This document shows positions 26,560-36,357 of a stretch of 64,000 nucleotides of DNA, piece after piece. Both the position numbers and the translations under genes were made by a program. Each line of letters opens with the position of its first letter. The stretch's first letter is position 1. The notes beneath the pieces are model-generated. The model did no database searches and was not told the origin of the DNA. It worked only from the letters and a program-made list of their open reading frames with translations. This stretch comes from Desulfobacca acetoxidans DSM 11109 (GTDB lineage: Bacteria > Desulfobacterota > Desulfobaccia > Desulfobaccales > Desulfobaccaceae). The stretch lies in contig NC_015388.1 in the NCBI RefSeq assembly GCF_000195295.1, positions 2,170,001 through 2,234,000 of the forward strand, written 5' to 3'.

Positions 26560-29103
26560 ATGAGTGCGGATGCGCCTGATAAGATTACTCCCATGCTGCG
26601 GCAGTATCTGGATATTAAGGCCCGGCATTCCGAAGGCCTGCTGCTCTTCCAGATGGGGGATTTCTATGAACTCTTTTTTCAGGATGCTCAGACCGCAGCT
26701 CAGGATCTGAATATCGCCCTTACCAGTCGCAGTCGGGCTGAAGAAGAGGCCATCCCCATGGCCGGGTTCCCACTGCACGCCGCCGAAGTCTATATCTCCC
26801 GCCTGCTGGAGCAGGGGCACCGGTTGGTTATCTGCGACCAGGTGGAAACCCCGGCCCAGGCCAAGGGTCTGGTGCGGCGGGAGGTGACCCGCATCCTGAC
26901 CAGGGGGGTGATTGTCGATCCGGATAAATTGGCGGCCAAGGAAGCCAATTTTCTGGCAGCCGCCATCTGGCAGGGGAGGAAGTGGGGGATAGCCTTGGCG
27001 GAACTGTCCACCGGGGATTTTCGATTGACTGAGGGACAGAACCTGGAGGCCATGTGGGAAGAACTTTATCGTCTGCGGCCGGTGGAGTTGCTGCTGCCGA
27101 ATAGCTGCCAGACAGAAGATTTTTCGGTATCGTTTGCCTGGCTTAACCCTTCCCCCAGCCTGCAATACCGCTCCGGTGAGGACTTTCACCTGGAGGCCGC
27201 CACCCGGCGTCTGCAACGCCATCTGGGAACCCTTTTTCTAGACGGTTTCGGCCTAGCCGGCTACTCTCTCGGATTGCAAGCGGCCGGGGCTATTCTGTGC
27301 TACCTGGAGGAAAACCGCACCGGGACCCCGCGACACCTCACCTCCTTAATTCCTTATGCACAATCGGATTACCTGGGGCTGGATGAAGCCACCATCCGTA
27401 ACCTGGAAATCTTTGAGAATTTCCGCACGCGCAGCCGGCCCAATTCTCTGCTGGACATCGTAGACTCCACCCAAACGCCCATGGGAGGCCGTAAGCTGGC
27501 CCAATGGTTGCGTTATCCCTTAAAACAGCTAACTGCCATTCAGGAGCGTCTGGCGGTGGTGTCCTTTTATAAAGAACAATCCCTTCTGCGGCAGAAATGG
27601 CGGGATTTATTGAAAGGCCTGGTCGATCTGGAGCGCCTCACGGCCCGGATCGTTTTGGAACAGGCTACCCCCCGTGACCTCATTGCTTTGAAGAACTCTT
27701 TGGCTCAACTCCCTGCCCTTCGCTGCCTGCTGCCGCCGGAGCTGCCGCCCTTGGCCGCTAATCTAGCCGCAGAATTGGAAGATCTGACCGACGTTCATGA
27801 CGCCATCAAGGCCGCCTTAAGGCCTGAGCCACCGTTAAGCATTAAGGAAGGGGGGATCTTTCAGGAGGGGTATAATACCGAATTGGACGAGCTTATCTCC
27901 CTGACCAGGCGGGATAAGGACTGGATTGCCCGGTTGGAAGCCCGGGAGAAAGAGCTTACCGGCATCGGCTCCCTGAAGGTGCGCTATAATAAGGTGTTCG
28001 GCTATTATCTGGAGGTATCCAAGGCTAATCTGCACCTGGTGCCGGAGTACTTTATCCGGAAGCAGACCCTGGTGAACGCCGAACGGTTTATTACGGCGGA
28101 ATTGAAGGAGTATGAGTCCCGACTGCTGGGCGCCGAAGAGGCCAGGAAAGACCTGGAGCTTCAGCTTTTTCAGGAATTGCGGCGACAGATCGGCCAGGAG
28201 GCGGCGCGCTTGAAAAAAGTTGCCGATGCCCTGGCAACGTTGGATGTCCTGGCGGCTTTGGCTGACATCGCGGCGCGTCGCCAATATGCCTGTCCCCGGT
28301 TGCAGGAGGGGCGTGGTATCCGCATTGTTCAAGGACGGCATCCGGTCATTGAGCAGGTCCTCCCGCCCGGCGGGTTTGTGCCCAATGATATCGATCTCAA
28401 CGACCGGGCGACTCTGATGATTGTTACCGGGCCGAATATGGCGGGCAAATCAACCATTCTGCGGCAGGTGGCCCTCATTGCGCTCATGGCTCAGATCGGC
28501 AGTTTTGTCCCGGCGGCGGCGGCCGACATCGGGGTGGTGGATCGCATCTTTACGCGGGTGGGGGCGGTGGATGACATCGGCCGGGGGCAGAGCACCTTTT
28601 TGGTGGAGATGCACGAGACTGCCAATATCCTGCATCAGGCTACCCCTCGCAGTCTGGTGGTGTTGGACGAGATCGGCCGGGGCACCAGTACCTTTGACGG
28701 CCTGTCGCTGGCCTGGGCGGTAGCGGAATATCTGCACGATCTTGCCGGGGAAGGGGTTCTGACCCTGTTTGCTACTCATTACCATGAGCTCACTGCCCTC
28801 AGCCGCTTGAAACCTCGCGTTCACAACCTTCAGGTGGCAGTGGCGGAGGCATCCGGTGATATTGTCTTCCTGCACCAGTTGCGGCCGGGTGCCGCCAACA
28901 AGAGCTATGGGATTCAGGTAGCCCGACTGGCGGGTGTCCCGGCCCCGGTGATTGCCCGCGCCCAGGAGGTCTTGGAGAACATTGAAGCCGGGACCCTGGA
29001 TCAGGTCGGCTTCCCGCGCCTGGCCCGCCCCCGCCGAAGGTTGCCGGTGGGAGATGTCGGCCAACTCGGACTGTTTGCTTCGCCTGAGCAGTCTTCTTCC
29101 TAG
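26560..29103 (+). CDS. mutS: DNA mismatch repair protein MutS
   Basis: MutS binds base mismatches and starts methyl-independent or MutL-dependent repair. The N-terminal mismatch-binding domain has the clamp motif GDFYELFFQDA (Phe-X-Glu). The C-terminal ATPase has Walker A TGPNMAGKSTILRQ, Walker B LVVLDEIGRGTSTFDG and the FATHYHELTAL switch. From the ATG at 26560 the protein has 847 residues, normal for MutS1. The frame is open for 42 more codons upstream, but that part reads through the dispersed 44-nt repeat and has no homology to MutS, so I reject it. No mutL is adjacent. It converges on dnaE. Confidence 0.97.
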   Translation: MSADAPDKITPMLRQYLDIKARHSEGLLLFQMGDFYELFFQDAQTAAQDLNIALTSRSRAEEEAIPMAGFPLHAAEVYISRLLEQGHRLVICDQVETPAQAKGLVRREVTRILTRGVIVDPDKLAAKEANFLAAAIWQGRKWGIALAELSTGDFRLTEGQNLEAMWEELYRLRPVELLLPNSCQTEDFSVSFAWLNPSPSLQYRSGEDFHLEAATRRLQRHLGTLFLDGFGLAGYSLGLQAAGAILCYLEENRTGTPRHLTSLIPYAQSDYLGLDEATIRNLEIFENFRTRSRPNSLLDIVDSTQTPMGGRKLAQWLRYPLKQLTAIQERLAVVSFYKEQSLLRQKWRDLLKGLVDLERLTARIVLEQATPRDLIALKNSLAQLPALRCLLPPELPPLAANLAAELEDLTDVHDAIKAALRPEPPLSIKEGGIFQEGYNTELDELISLTRRDKDWIARLEAREKELTGIGSLKVRYNKVFGYYLEVSKANLHLVPEYFIRKQTLVNAERFITAELKEYESRLLGAEEARKDLELQLFQELRRQIGQEAARLKKVADALATLDVLAALADIAARRQYACPRLQEGRGIRIVQGRHPVIEQVLPPGGFVPNDIDLNDRATLMIVTGPNMAGKSTILRQVALIALMAQIGSFVPAAAADIGVVDRIFTRVGAVDDIGRGQSTFLVEMHETANILHQATPRSLVVLDEIGRGTSTFDGLSLAWAVAEYLHDLAGEGVLTLFATHYHELTALSRLKPRVHNLQVAVAEASGDIVFLHQLRPGAANKSYGIQVARLAGVPAPVIARAQEVLENIEAGTLDQVGFPRLARPRRRLPVGDVGQLGLFASPEQSSS

Positions 29104-29139
29104 CCCTGGCCGTTAAATGACCTCCGGAAAAGATTGATG

Positions 29140-29171
29140 CCAGCCAGGGCAGGCTGCTTGCAGCAGGCTGG
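29140..29171. terminator. possible bidirectional hairpin between mutS and dnaE
   Basis: CCAGCC (29140-29145) pairs with GGCTGG (29166-29171), with a nested GCTGC/GCAGC stem in between. It lies between two convergent genes, but neither side has a good T run. Confidence 0.35.
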
Positions 29172-29181
29172 TAAGAAGGAT

Positions 29182-32100
29182 TCAGTAGTCTAACGCCGAG
29201 TAGTTGAAAAGCAGATTAACCTCGTCTCTGAGGGCGGCAGAGGGCCTTATTTGCAGATGTTGGGGCAGGGCCAGGACCTGCTCGGGTGCCTGAGGTGAGA
29301 TAAAATGCAGGAAGGCGGGGATGGGACCGCGATGCCGCTGCAGAATTTCATGCAAGCGATCCAGAAGGTCTCGGTCCAGTCCGGTGGTATGGAGGCGCAG
29401 GTGGAGCGCCGGGGGGATTTTTTCGGCCTCGGTTTGGAGGGGGCGAATATCCTGGGCGATCAACTTCGGACCTTTCTCTTCTTGTGATACTGTTCCCCGA
29501 ACGAGCAACGGTATCAGAGGTGATTGGAGAAGCGTGGCCACCCGTTGATAGAGGTCGCTAAAGACCACCACCTCTACCGAGCCCACTTGATCTTCCAGGG
29601 TGGCGAAAGCCATGCGTTCGCCTTTTTTGGTCATGGTTTCTTTAACCGCCACTATCAGACCGCCGAGAAGCACCGGTCCATTTTCCGGTTTTTCCGCCAG
29701 ATCATCAATGGTCAGATCGGTGAGTGCCTGCAATTGCTGTCGATACTTTGCAAGGGGATGCCCCGAGAGATAAATACCCAGCGCCTCTTTTTCGCGGGCC
29801 AGTTTCTCCTGTTCATCCCACTCCGGGACTGGAGGCAGCCAATCATCGCCTTCGCCGAGGTCAGCTTCACCGAGGCCGCCAAACATATCCATCTGGCGAG
29901 CCGCCTGCAATTTCAGCGCAACTTGCGCTCGTTCCAGGGCGGCCTCAACACCACCAAAGAGGCGGGCTCGATTGATCCCCAAAAAATCCAGGGCGCCGGC
30001 CTGGATGAGTGATTCCAAGACTTTTTTATTGACTTTGGTTTGATTCGCCCGTTCTAAAAAATTCCCCAAGGAAATGAAAGGGCCTTTCTTTCTGGCCTCG
30101 AGGATAGCTTTGATAGCGTTGTCGCCGACGTTTTTTACCCCGGCCAGGCCGAAGCGGATCTGGCTACCCTCGACGGTAAAATCCCGCTCACTGGCATTGA
30201 GACTGGGTGGCAGTAAGACAATCCCATCCTCTCGGGCTTCCTGGATGTGTTTGGTGAGCGTCGTGGGACTGTTAATTTCGCTGGTAAATAGAGCGGCCAG
30301 AAACTCCAATGGATAGTGGGCTTTTAAATAAGCGGTCTGATATGTAATGTAGGCGTAGGCAGCGCTGTGCGATTTATTGAAGCCGTAGCCGGCAAATTTT
30401 TCAATGAGATGAAAGAGCTTTTCGGCTTTGGCCAGAGGAAAGCCGCGGGAAACAGCGCCGCTGCAGAAGCGCTCCTTTTGGGCCGCCATCACCGCCGGTT
30501 CTTTCTTGCCCATGGCCCGGCGCAGGATATCGGCCTCTCCCATGGAATAGCCAGAGATGATTCCGGCAATCTGCATCACCTGTTCCTGGTATAAGATAAT
30601 GCCATACGTCTCTTTCAGGATCGGTTCCAACTCCGGCAGTTCGTAGGTGACGTTTAATTCCCCGTGTTTACGTTTAATGAAGTCATCGACCATCCCACTT
30701 TCCAGGGGACCGGGACGATACAGGGCTACCAAGGCGATGAGGTCTTCGAAACAGGTGGGGCGCAACTGGACTAGTTTTTCCCGCATACCGCTGCTTTCCA
30801 ACTGGAAGACGCCGGCAGTGTTTCCCGAACGCAATAGTTCAAAAGTTGCCGCATCCTCTAAGGGAAGTTGGCGATAATCAAAATTTTTATCTTTCTGGCG
30901 CCGCACGATCTGGGCCGCGGTTTCCAATACCGTCAGGGTGCGCAGACCTAGAAAGTCAAACTTGATGAGGCCGACTTTTTCTACCCCTTTCATCTCAAAC
31001 TGGGTGATAATTTCGTCTTTGTTGCCTTTATAAAGCGGAAGGTAGCACCATAAGGGCTTGTCGGCAATGACCACACCGGCAGCGTGAGTGGAGGCATGGC
31101 GCGGCAAACCCTCCAGGGCGGCGGCGATGGTTAGGACTTCCCGAATGTTCTCATCGGCGTCGCGCGCTTCCCGCAGGCGGGGCTCCTTTTCCAGCGCCGT
31201 CCTTAAATTAATCTTTAAGACATCCGGCACCAGTTTGGCGATCTTGTCCGCTTCCGGGTACGGCAAGTCCAGGGCGCGGCCGACGTCGCGAATGACCTGT
31301 CGGGTCTTCATACTGCCGAAAGTGATGATCTGCCCCACGTGCTCCTTGCCGTACTTGCGGGCGACGTAATCGATGATCTCTCCCCGGCGTTCGAAACAGA
31401 AGTCCACGTCGATATCGGGCATGCTCTTGCGTTCCGGATTGAGGAAGCGTTCAAAAAAGAGGCCATAGGCAATAGGGTCTAAGTCGGTGATTTCCAGGGC
31501 GCAGGCTACCAGACTGCCGGCCGCCGAGCCCCGGCCTGGCCCCACCGGGATATGCCGCTTGCGGGCATAGCGGATAAAGTCGGCCACTACCAGAAAATAT
31601 CCGGCAAATCCCATCTGGCAGAGCAGAGCTAGTTCCTCTTCCATCCTGGCCCGGTAGTGCTGAATTTTCTCCATCGGCCAGGCGCCGGATAATTGCCACT
31701 GGTGGAGGCGATGCTCCAGACCCCGCCGGGCTTCTTGTTGTAGTTGGGCCTCCATTGTCTGGCCGTTTTCCAGAGGGAAGACCGGAAAGTGAAATTCTCC
31801 CAAGGGCAGCTCAAGCTGACACCGGTTGGCAATTTCCAGGCTGGCCTCCAAAAGGTCCGGGCGATCCGGGAAGGCTGCAGCCATTTGGACCGGACTCTTA
31901 AAAAAAAGCTGATCGGTGCTGAAACGCATACGTTTGGTGGTGTTGATGGTCTTGCCGGTTTGGATGCATAGGAGGACGTCATGAGCCCGGGCATCTTCCG
32001 GACGCAGGTAGTGGCAATCGTTGGTGGCCACCACCGGCAGACCCAATCTAGGCGCCATTTCCAACAAAGCCGCATTGACCTTCTGCTGTTCGGTCAGGTC

Positions 32101-32634
32101 ATTGGCCTGTACCTCCAGATAGAAGCGCCCCGGAAAGATTTCTCCGTATTCCCTGGCCGCAATTTCAGCGGTTTTGAGGTCATCGGCGACAACATGGGCC
32201 GCTACCACCCCGTGAAGACAGGCGCTCAGGGCGATGAGGCCCTCGGCGTGATCGGCCAGGAGTTCTCGGTCAACGCGGGGTTTGTAGTAGAAACCTTCAA
32301 GATTGGCCTTGCTGACCAACTTGAGCAGGTTCTGATAACCGGTAAGGTTTTCGGCCAAAAGGACCAAATGGTAATTATCCCCTTTTTTGCCACTTTTCTC
32401 CAAGCGACTGCCGGGGGCGACATAGAGTTCGCAGCCGATGATCGGTTTTAAACCGGCTTTCTCGGCCTTGGTATAGAACTCAACCACTCCGAACATGTTG
32501 CCGTGATCGGTGATCGCCACCGCCGGCATTTCCATACTCAGGGCAGTGTCAATTAAATCATTTAAGCGAATGGCGCCGTCCAGGAGGCTGTAGGCGGTAT
32601 GGACATGGAGGTGAACAAAACCGGGGGTTGCCAT
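29182..32634 (-). CDS. dnaE: DNA polymerase III alpha subunit
   Basis: DnaE is the replicative polymerase. The 1150 residues contain an N-terminal PHP domain (HLHVHTAYSLLDGAI, AITDHGNMFG, CELYVAPGSR) with its metal-binding residues apparently intact. The palm carries the catalytic PDIDVDF (D409 and D411) and the third Asp in IKFDFLGLRTL. A helix-hairpin-helix region (FLGINRARLF) and an OB domain (GPVLLGGLIVAVKETMTKKGERMAFATLEDQVGSVEVVVF) follow. This is the DnaE1 layout. The ATG lies at the end of a short AT-rich region. It is convergent with mutS; no other replication genes are present. Confidence 0.97.
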   Translation of the reverse strand: MATPGFVHLHVHTAYSLLDGAIRLNDLIDTALSMEMPAVAITDHGNMFGVVEFYTKAEKAGLKPIIGCELYVAPGSRLEKSGKKGDNYHLVLLAENLTGYQNLLKLVSKANLEGFYYKPRVDRELLADHAEGLIALSACLHGVVAAHVVADDLKTAEIAAREYGEIFPGRFYLEVQANDLTEQQKVNAALLEMAPRLGLPVVATNDCHYLRPEDARAHDVLLCIQTGKTINTTKRMRFSTDQLFFKSPVQMAAAFPDRPDLLEASLEIANRCQLELPLGEFHFPVFPLENGQTMEAQLQQEARRGLEHRLHQWQLSGAWPMEKIQHYRARMEEELALLCQMGFAGYFLVVADFIRYARKRHIPVGPGRGSAAGSLVACALEITDLDPIAYGLFFERFLNPERKSMPDIDVDFCFERRGEIIDYVARKYGKEHVGQIITFGSMKTRQVIRDVGRALDLPYPEADKIAKLVPDVLKINLRTALEKEPRLREARDADENIREVLTIAAALEGLPRHASTHAAGVVIADKPLWCYLPLYKGNKDEIITQFEMKGVEKVGLIKFDFLGLRTLTVLETAAQIVRRQKDKNFDYRQLPLEDAATFELLRSGNTAGVFQLESSGMREKLVQLRPTCFEDLIALVALYRPGPLESGMVDDFIKRKHGELNVTYELPELEPILKETYGIILYQEQVMQIAGIISGYSMGEADILRRAMGKKEPAVMAAQKERFCSGAVSRGFPLAKAEKLFHLIEKFAGYGFNKSHSAAYAYITYQTAYLKAHYPLEFLAALFTSEINSPTTLTKHIQEAREDGIVLLPPSLNASERDFTVEGSQIRFGLAGVKNVGDNAIKAILEARKKGPFISLGNFLERANQTKVNKKVLESLIQAGALDFLGINRARLFGGVEAALERAQVALKLQAARQMDMFGGLGEADLGEGDDWLPPVPEWDEQEKLAREKEALGIYLSGHPLAKYRQQLQALTDLTIDDLAEKPENGPVLLGGLIVAVKETMTKKGERMAFATLEDQVGSVEVVVFSDLYQRVATLLQSPLIPLLVRGTVSQEEKGPKLIAQDIRPLQTEAEKIPPALHLRLHTTGLDRDLLDRLHEILQRHRGPIPAFLHFISPQAPEQVLALPQHLQIRPSAALRDEVNLLFNYSALDY

Positions 32635-33140
32635 AAGTCTTCCTCATATTTATGGAATTAACTATTTTTGTGTGAGGGGTCGGGGCAGCTTGCTGATCCT
32701 ATCTTACCATAAAGATGTTCCAAAAAAAAAGAATGAGGTGAGAAGTTATTTTAAAATGTCGTATTACGCCGGTTAAGGGCATTATAATAATTTTAGGCTT
32801 AGCTTCAATAAGCTATCGAGGTATCTTGAATCCAAGCAGGCAGCATACTCAATCCCGGACTACTTTCTAATACCAGTTTTCTTGTATTACTGAGCTATTA
32901 GGATTTGTCGAGATTTTTTGGTCAGACGACCGGACATAACTAACTATATTTCATAACGGTGCTTGGCTGACGGGGGGGCCAGGGACTTCTAAATGCAAGT
33001 TAATTGCTCATGATAGATGATTTTTTTGCTTGACAGCAGCGGCTCTTTGGAGATATGGTTAGATTTGAAAATAATTTCACAAAAGTACACCAGGCAAAAT
33101 GAGGTTTAGTAAAAAACCTTGAGATAAGGAGGGAGTGACC
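32635..33140. other. divergent intergenic region upstream of the acs cluster
   Basis: About 500 bp lies between dnaE (leftward) and acsD (rightward). The only strong signal is the promoter at 33030-33059; an A9 tract lies near 32722. No gene is seen. Confidence 0.5.
33030..33059 (+). promoter_or_regulatory. sigma70-like promoter of the acs cluster
   Basis: A consensus TTGACA (33030-33035) is followed after 18 nt by TATGGT (33054-33059). The leader to the TTG start at 33141 would be about 75 nt. Confidence 0.6.
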
Positions 33141-34082
33141 TTGGCTTTTGAGATTCCGAAGGGTAAGTATTCCGGCGCCATCAAACCGGTGACGGTGGGT
33201 GCCAGCAACGCTTTAACTCTGGGTGGTGAAACCGCCTACCCGTTCTATCTTTTTGAGGGGCAGATGCCCAATAAACCCCGTATCGCCATGGAGGTATGGG
33301 ACATCGATCCGGCCGAAGAATGGCCGGCTCCGGTATTGGAGCCCTTCAAAGACGTTGTGAAGGATCCGGCGGCCTGGGCGCAGAAGTGTGTCAAAGAGTA
33401 TGGAGCAGAGGCTATCTGTTTGATATTGAAGAGCACCGATCCGAATGGCGACAATGCTCCGGCGGACGCAGCCGCGGCCACGGCCAAGAAAGTAGCCGAC
33501 GCTGTTGATGTACCTCTTATTGTGTATGGCACCAGTGCCGTAGATAAGGATGCTGAGGTTCTGGCGGCAGTGGCGGAGGCCTGTGTCGGCAAGAAATTAG
33601 TCCTTGGTCCCGTGCAGGATAAAAATTTCAAGAAAATCGGAGCCCAAGCCCTGGCCTACGATCATTCTGTGTCGGCCAACACCCCGATTGACGTCAACCT
33701 GGCAAAGCAGTTAAACATTCTTTTAGGCAACCTGGGTGTTCCTGAAAGCAAAATCCTTATTGATCCGACCACTGGTGGTCTGGGCTATGGCATGGAATAC
33801 TGCTATTCCGTCATGGAGCGGATTCGGATGGCGGCCTTAACCCAGGATGATGACAAATTAATGTTGCCGATGATTAACTACGTCGGTCAAGAAGTTTGGA
33901 AGGTCAAGGAATGCCGTCAGACCAACGACGAAGCACCGGAATTAGGCGACCAGGCCAAGCGGGGTATCATGATGGAAGCCATAACGGCAGCCTCACTATT
34001 AGTAGCCGGCTCCGACCTGCTCATCATGAGACATCCTGAATCCATTAAACTGGCAAAATCTCTTATCGAGGAATTGTCCTAA
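33141..34082 (+). CDS. acsD: corrinoid/iron-sulfur protein small subunit of CODH/ACS
   Basis: The small subunit is a TIM-barrel partner of AcsC. Together they carry the cobamide that shuttles a methyl group between methyl-tetrahydro(folate or pterin) and acetyl-CoA synthase. Family marks include GGETAYPFYLFEGQMPNKPRIAMEVWD near the N-terminus, PLIVYGTSA, LIDPTTGGLGYGMEYCYSVMERIR and a C-terminal LLVAGSDLLIMRHPES. I choose TTG at 33141, because AAGGAGG sits 8 nt upstream; the in-frame GTG at 33135 would be almost on top of it. It is the first gene of acsD-acsA-acsB-acsC-acsE and is followed by a terminator. Confidence 0.95.
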   Translation: MAFEIPKGKYSGAIKPVTVGASNALTLGGETAYPFYLFEGQMPNKPRIAMEVWDIDPAEEWPAPVLEPFKDVVKDPAAWAQKCVKEYGAEAICLILKSTDPNGDNAPADAAAATAKKVADAVDVPLIVYGTSAVDKDAEVLAAVAEACVGKKLVLGPVQDKNFKKIGAQALAYDHSVSANTPIDVNLAKQLNILLGNLGVPESKILIDPTTGGLGYGMEYCYSVMERIRMAALTQDDDKLMLPMINYVGQEVWKVKECRQTNDEAPELGDQAKRGIMMEAITAASLLVAGSDLLIMRHPESIKLAKSLIEELS

Positions 34083-34092
34083 CACGTTTTTG

Positions 34093-34116
34093 GGCCGATT
34101 ATGAGCGGCCTTTTTT
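34093..34116 (+). terminator. intrinsic terminator after acsD
   Basis: GGCCG and CGGCC form a 5-bp stem around an 8-nt loop, directly followed by six T. Its position between acsD and acsA suggests partial termination or a separate promoter for acsA. Confidence 0.7.
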
Positions 34117-34250
34117 CTTGTATTGGCATTAAAAGGAAACCGAGAAACTCGCAGCAAGGATGTAAAAGGGCAAGCCAGGGCGGGCAACTGCGGATTTCTC
34201 CTCTAAAGGGTCCATGAAGGCAACCCAGATAAGGTTTTGGAGGAAGTGAC

Positions 34251-36272
34251 ATGGCTGAAGAAGTTGTAAAAGTTGAGTCTCGTACCGTAGATCCGGCTGA
34301 ACAGCAGATGCTGAAAAGGGCGCAGGCAGAGGGTATTGAAACCATTTGGGATCGGGCCGACAAAATGAAACCCTGTCCCATCGGCTCTGAAGGGGCTTGT
34401 TGTCGTATCTGTTCCCAGGGGCCGTGCCGGGTGCCGCCGCCCAAGAAGGCCAAGCCGGGCGAGGAACAGAAGAAACAGGCAGTGGGTGTGTGCGGCGCTA
34501 CTGCCGAAACCATCGTGGCCCGTAATTTTGCCCGCATGGTGGCAGCCGGGTCGGCGGCGCATACCGATCACGCCCGTGGGGTAGCTCACCTGTTCAAAGA
34601 AGTGGCCCATGGCCGGGCTCCGGGTTATGAATTGAAGGACGCCGGCAAGTTAAGGGCAATCGCGCGGGATTATGACGTGCCTCTCTCTGTGGGCGAAGGA
34701 GATGACAAGAAATCTCGCTCCAAAGAGGAAATCGCCCAGGATCTGGCCGAAAAAGTTCTGGCCGAATTCGGTCAGCAAAGCGGCGAATTGGTATTCTCAA
34801 GCAAGCGGGCCCCCAAGAAACGGGTGGAACTCTGGCGGGGTCTGGATGTGATGCCCCGGGGTTTCGACCGGGAAGTGGTAGAAATTATGCATCGCACCCA
34901 CATGGGGGTGGACCAGGATTACAAAAATATTATTCACCAGTGCACCCGCTGCGCCATTTCCGACGGTTGGGGCGGTTCCATGCTGGCCACCGAGCTGCAG
35001 GATGTGTTGTTCGGCACCCCGGTGCCGGTATTGGGCGACAGCAACCTGGGGGTGTTGAAAGAGGATCACGTTAACGTCATCATCCATGGCCATGAACCCC
35101 TGTTGCCGGAATTGATTAATGCTGCCAGCCAGGATCCCGAGATGCTTGAGTATGCCAAAAGCAAGGGCGCCAAAGGCATCCAGTTGGCCGGTATCTGTTG
35201 TTCGGCCAATGAGATTCTGATGCGCCATGGCATTCCGGTCGCAGCAAACTTCCTGGGCCAGGAACTGGCGATCATCACCGGCGCCGTGGACGCCATGGTG
35301 GTGGATGTGCAGTGTCAGTTCCAGGCATTAGCCTCTCTAGTCAAGTGTTTCCATACCAAGCTGATCACCACCGATGAACGGGGCCGGATCGAAGGGGAAA
35401 CCATGTATATCCCCTTCGACGACCATCATGGGCCGGAGATTGCCCGCAAGGTCTTGAAAGAAGCGATCGATAACTTCCCCAACCGCAGAGCGCCGGTTAT
35501 TATTCCGGAACAGAAGTACCCGTGCGTGGTAGGTTTCAGCATGGAGACCATCCGCTATCTGTTGGGCGGCTCCATCCGGGGTTCCTACTACACCCTGAAT
35601 GACAACATCATCGGCGGCCGGGTTCGGGGTATCGGCGGCGTTGTGGGCTGCAACAACGTGCGCACCTTGCATGACAATGCCCATCTCTCCATGGTGAAAG
35701 AGTTAATCAAGAACGATGTCGTCGTGTTGACCACCGGCTGCAATGCCATCGCCTGCGCCAAGGAGGGTCTGTTGACCCCGGAAGCAGCAATCAAATACTG
35801 TGGCGCCGGGTTGGCGGAAGTGTGCGAGACGGTCGGTATCCCGCCGGTATTGCATATGGGTTCCTGTGTGGACAACGCCCGTATCCTGCTGGCCGCCGCG
35901 GCCTGCGTCAGGGCTGGCGGTTTGGGCAACGACATCAGCGACCTGCCGGCGGCTGGGGCAGCCCCCGAGTGGATGAGTGAAAAGGCCATCTCCATCGGTC
36001 ACTACTTTGTGTCCTCCGGCGTTTACACTATCTTTTCGGCAGCTTGGCCCACCACCGGTTCCGAAATCCTCACCGATTACCTCTTCCACGGTCTGGAAAG
36101 TGAACTGGGCGGCATGTGGGATTTCGAGCTCGATCCAGTGGTAGCGGCTCAGAAGATGATTGCTCATATCGACAAGAAGCGGGCGGCCCTGGGTATCGAC
36201 AAGGCCCGGGAACGCGTTCTCTTCGATATGGCAATGCGCCGTGAGATGGAAACGGCTACCGGCGGCGAGTAA
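34251..36272 (+). CDS. acsA: anaerobic carbon monoxide dehydrogenase catalytic subunit of CODH/ACS
   Basis: The Ni-Fe enzyme interconverts CO2 and CO and passes CO through a tunnel to acetyl-CoA synthase. The N-terminal cysteine cluster CPIGSEGACCRICSQGPCRV supplies the B- and D-clusters. C-cluster ligands are in ICCSANEILMRHG, GVVGCNNVRTLHDN, TTGCNAIACAKEG and LHMGSCVDNARIL. The 673 residues fit the CooS/AcsA family. The ATG has GGAGGAAGTGAC upstream. The Ni-insertion ATPase genes cooC or acsF are not present next to it. With pckA and a monocarboxylate permease elsewhere in the window, acetate oxidation or autotrophic acetyl-CoA synthesis is the likely use. Confidence 0.96.
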   Translation: MAEEVVKVESRTVDPAEQQMLKRAQAEGIETIWDRADKMKPCPIGSEGACCRICSQGPCRVPPPKKAKPGEEQKKQAVGVCGATAETIVARNFARMVAAGSAAHTDHARGVAHLFKEVAHGRAPGYELKDAGKLRAIARDYDVPLSVGEGDDKKSRSKEEIAQDLAEKVLAEFGQQSGELVFSSKRAPKKRVELWRGLDVMPRGFDREVVEIMHRTHMGVDQDYKNIIHQCTRCAISDGWGGSMLATELQDVLFGTPVPVLGDSNLGVLKEDHVNVIIHGHEPLLPELINAASQDPEMLEYAKSKGAKGIQLAGICCSANEILMRHGIPVAANFLGQELAIITGAVDAMVVDVQCQFQALASLVKCFHTKLITTDERGRIEGETMYIPFDDHHGPEIARKVLKEAIDNFPNRRAPVIIPEQKYPCVVGFSMETIRYLLGGSIRGSYYTLNDNIIGGRVRGIGGVVGCNNVRTLHDNAHLSMVKELIKNDVVVLTTGCNAIACAKEGLLTPEAAIKYCGAGLAEVCETVGIPPVLHMGSCVDNARILLAAAACVRAGGLGNDISDLPAAGAAPEWMSEKAISIGHYFVSSGVYTIFSAAWPTTGSEILTDYLFHGLESELGGMWDFELDPVVAAQKMIAHIDKKRAALGIDKARERVLFDMAMRREMETATGGE

Positions 36273-36357
36273 TAAGCTTTGCATGCTTCCCTGCTTCTCG
36301 AAGGCGGGCAAGCATGGTGCGGTATCTTAATTTCCTTATGAATAAGGAGGAATTTTT

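Noticed and set aside
26422-27222. Minus-strand frame over the start of mutS
   Set aside because: Antisense to the mismatch-binding domain of MutS; composition typical of a shadow frame.
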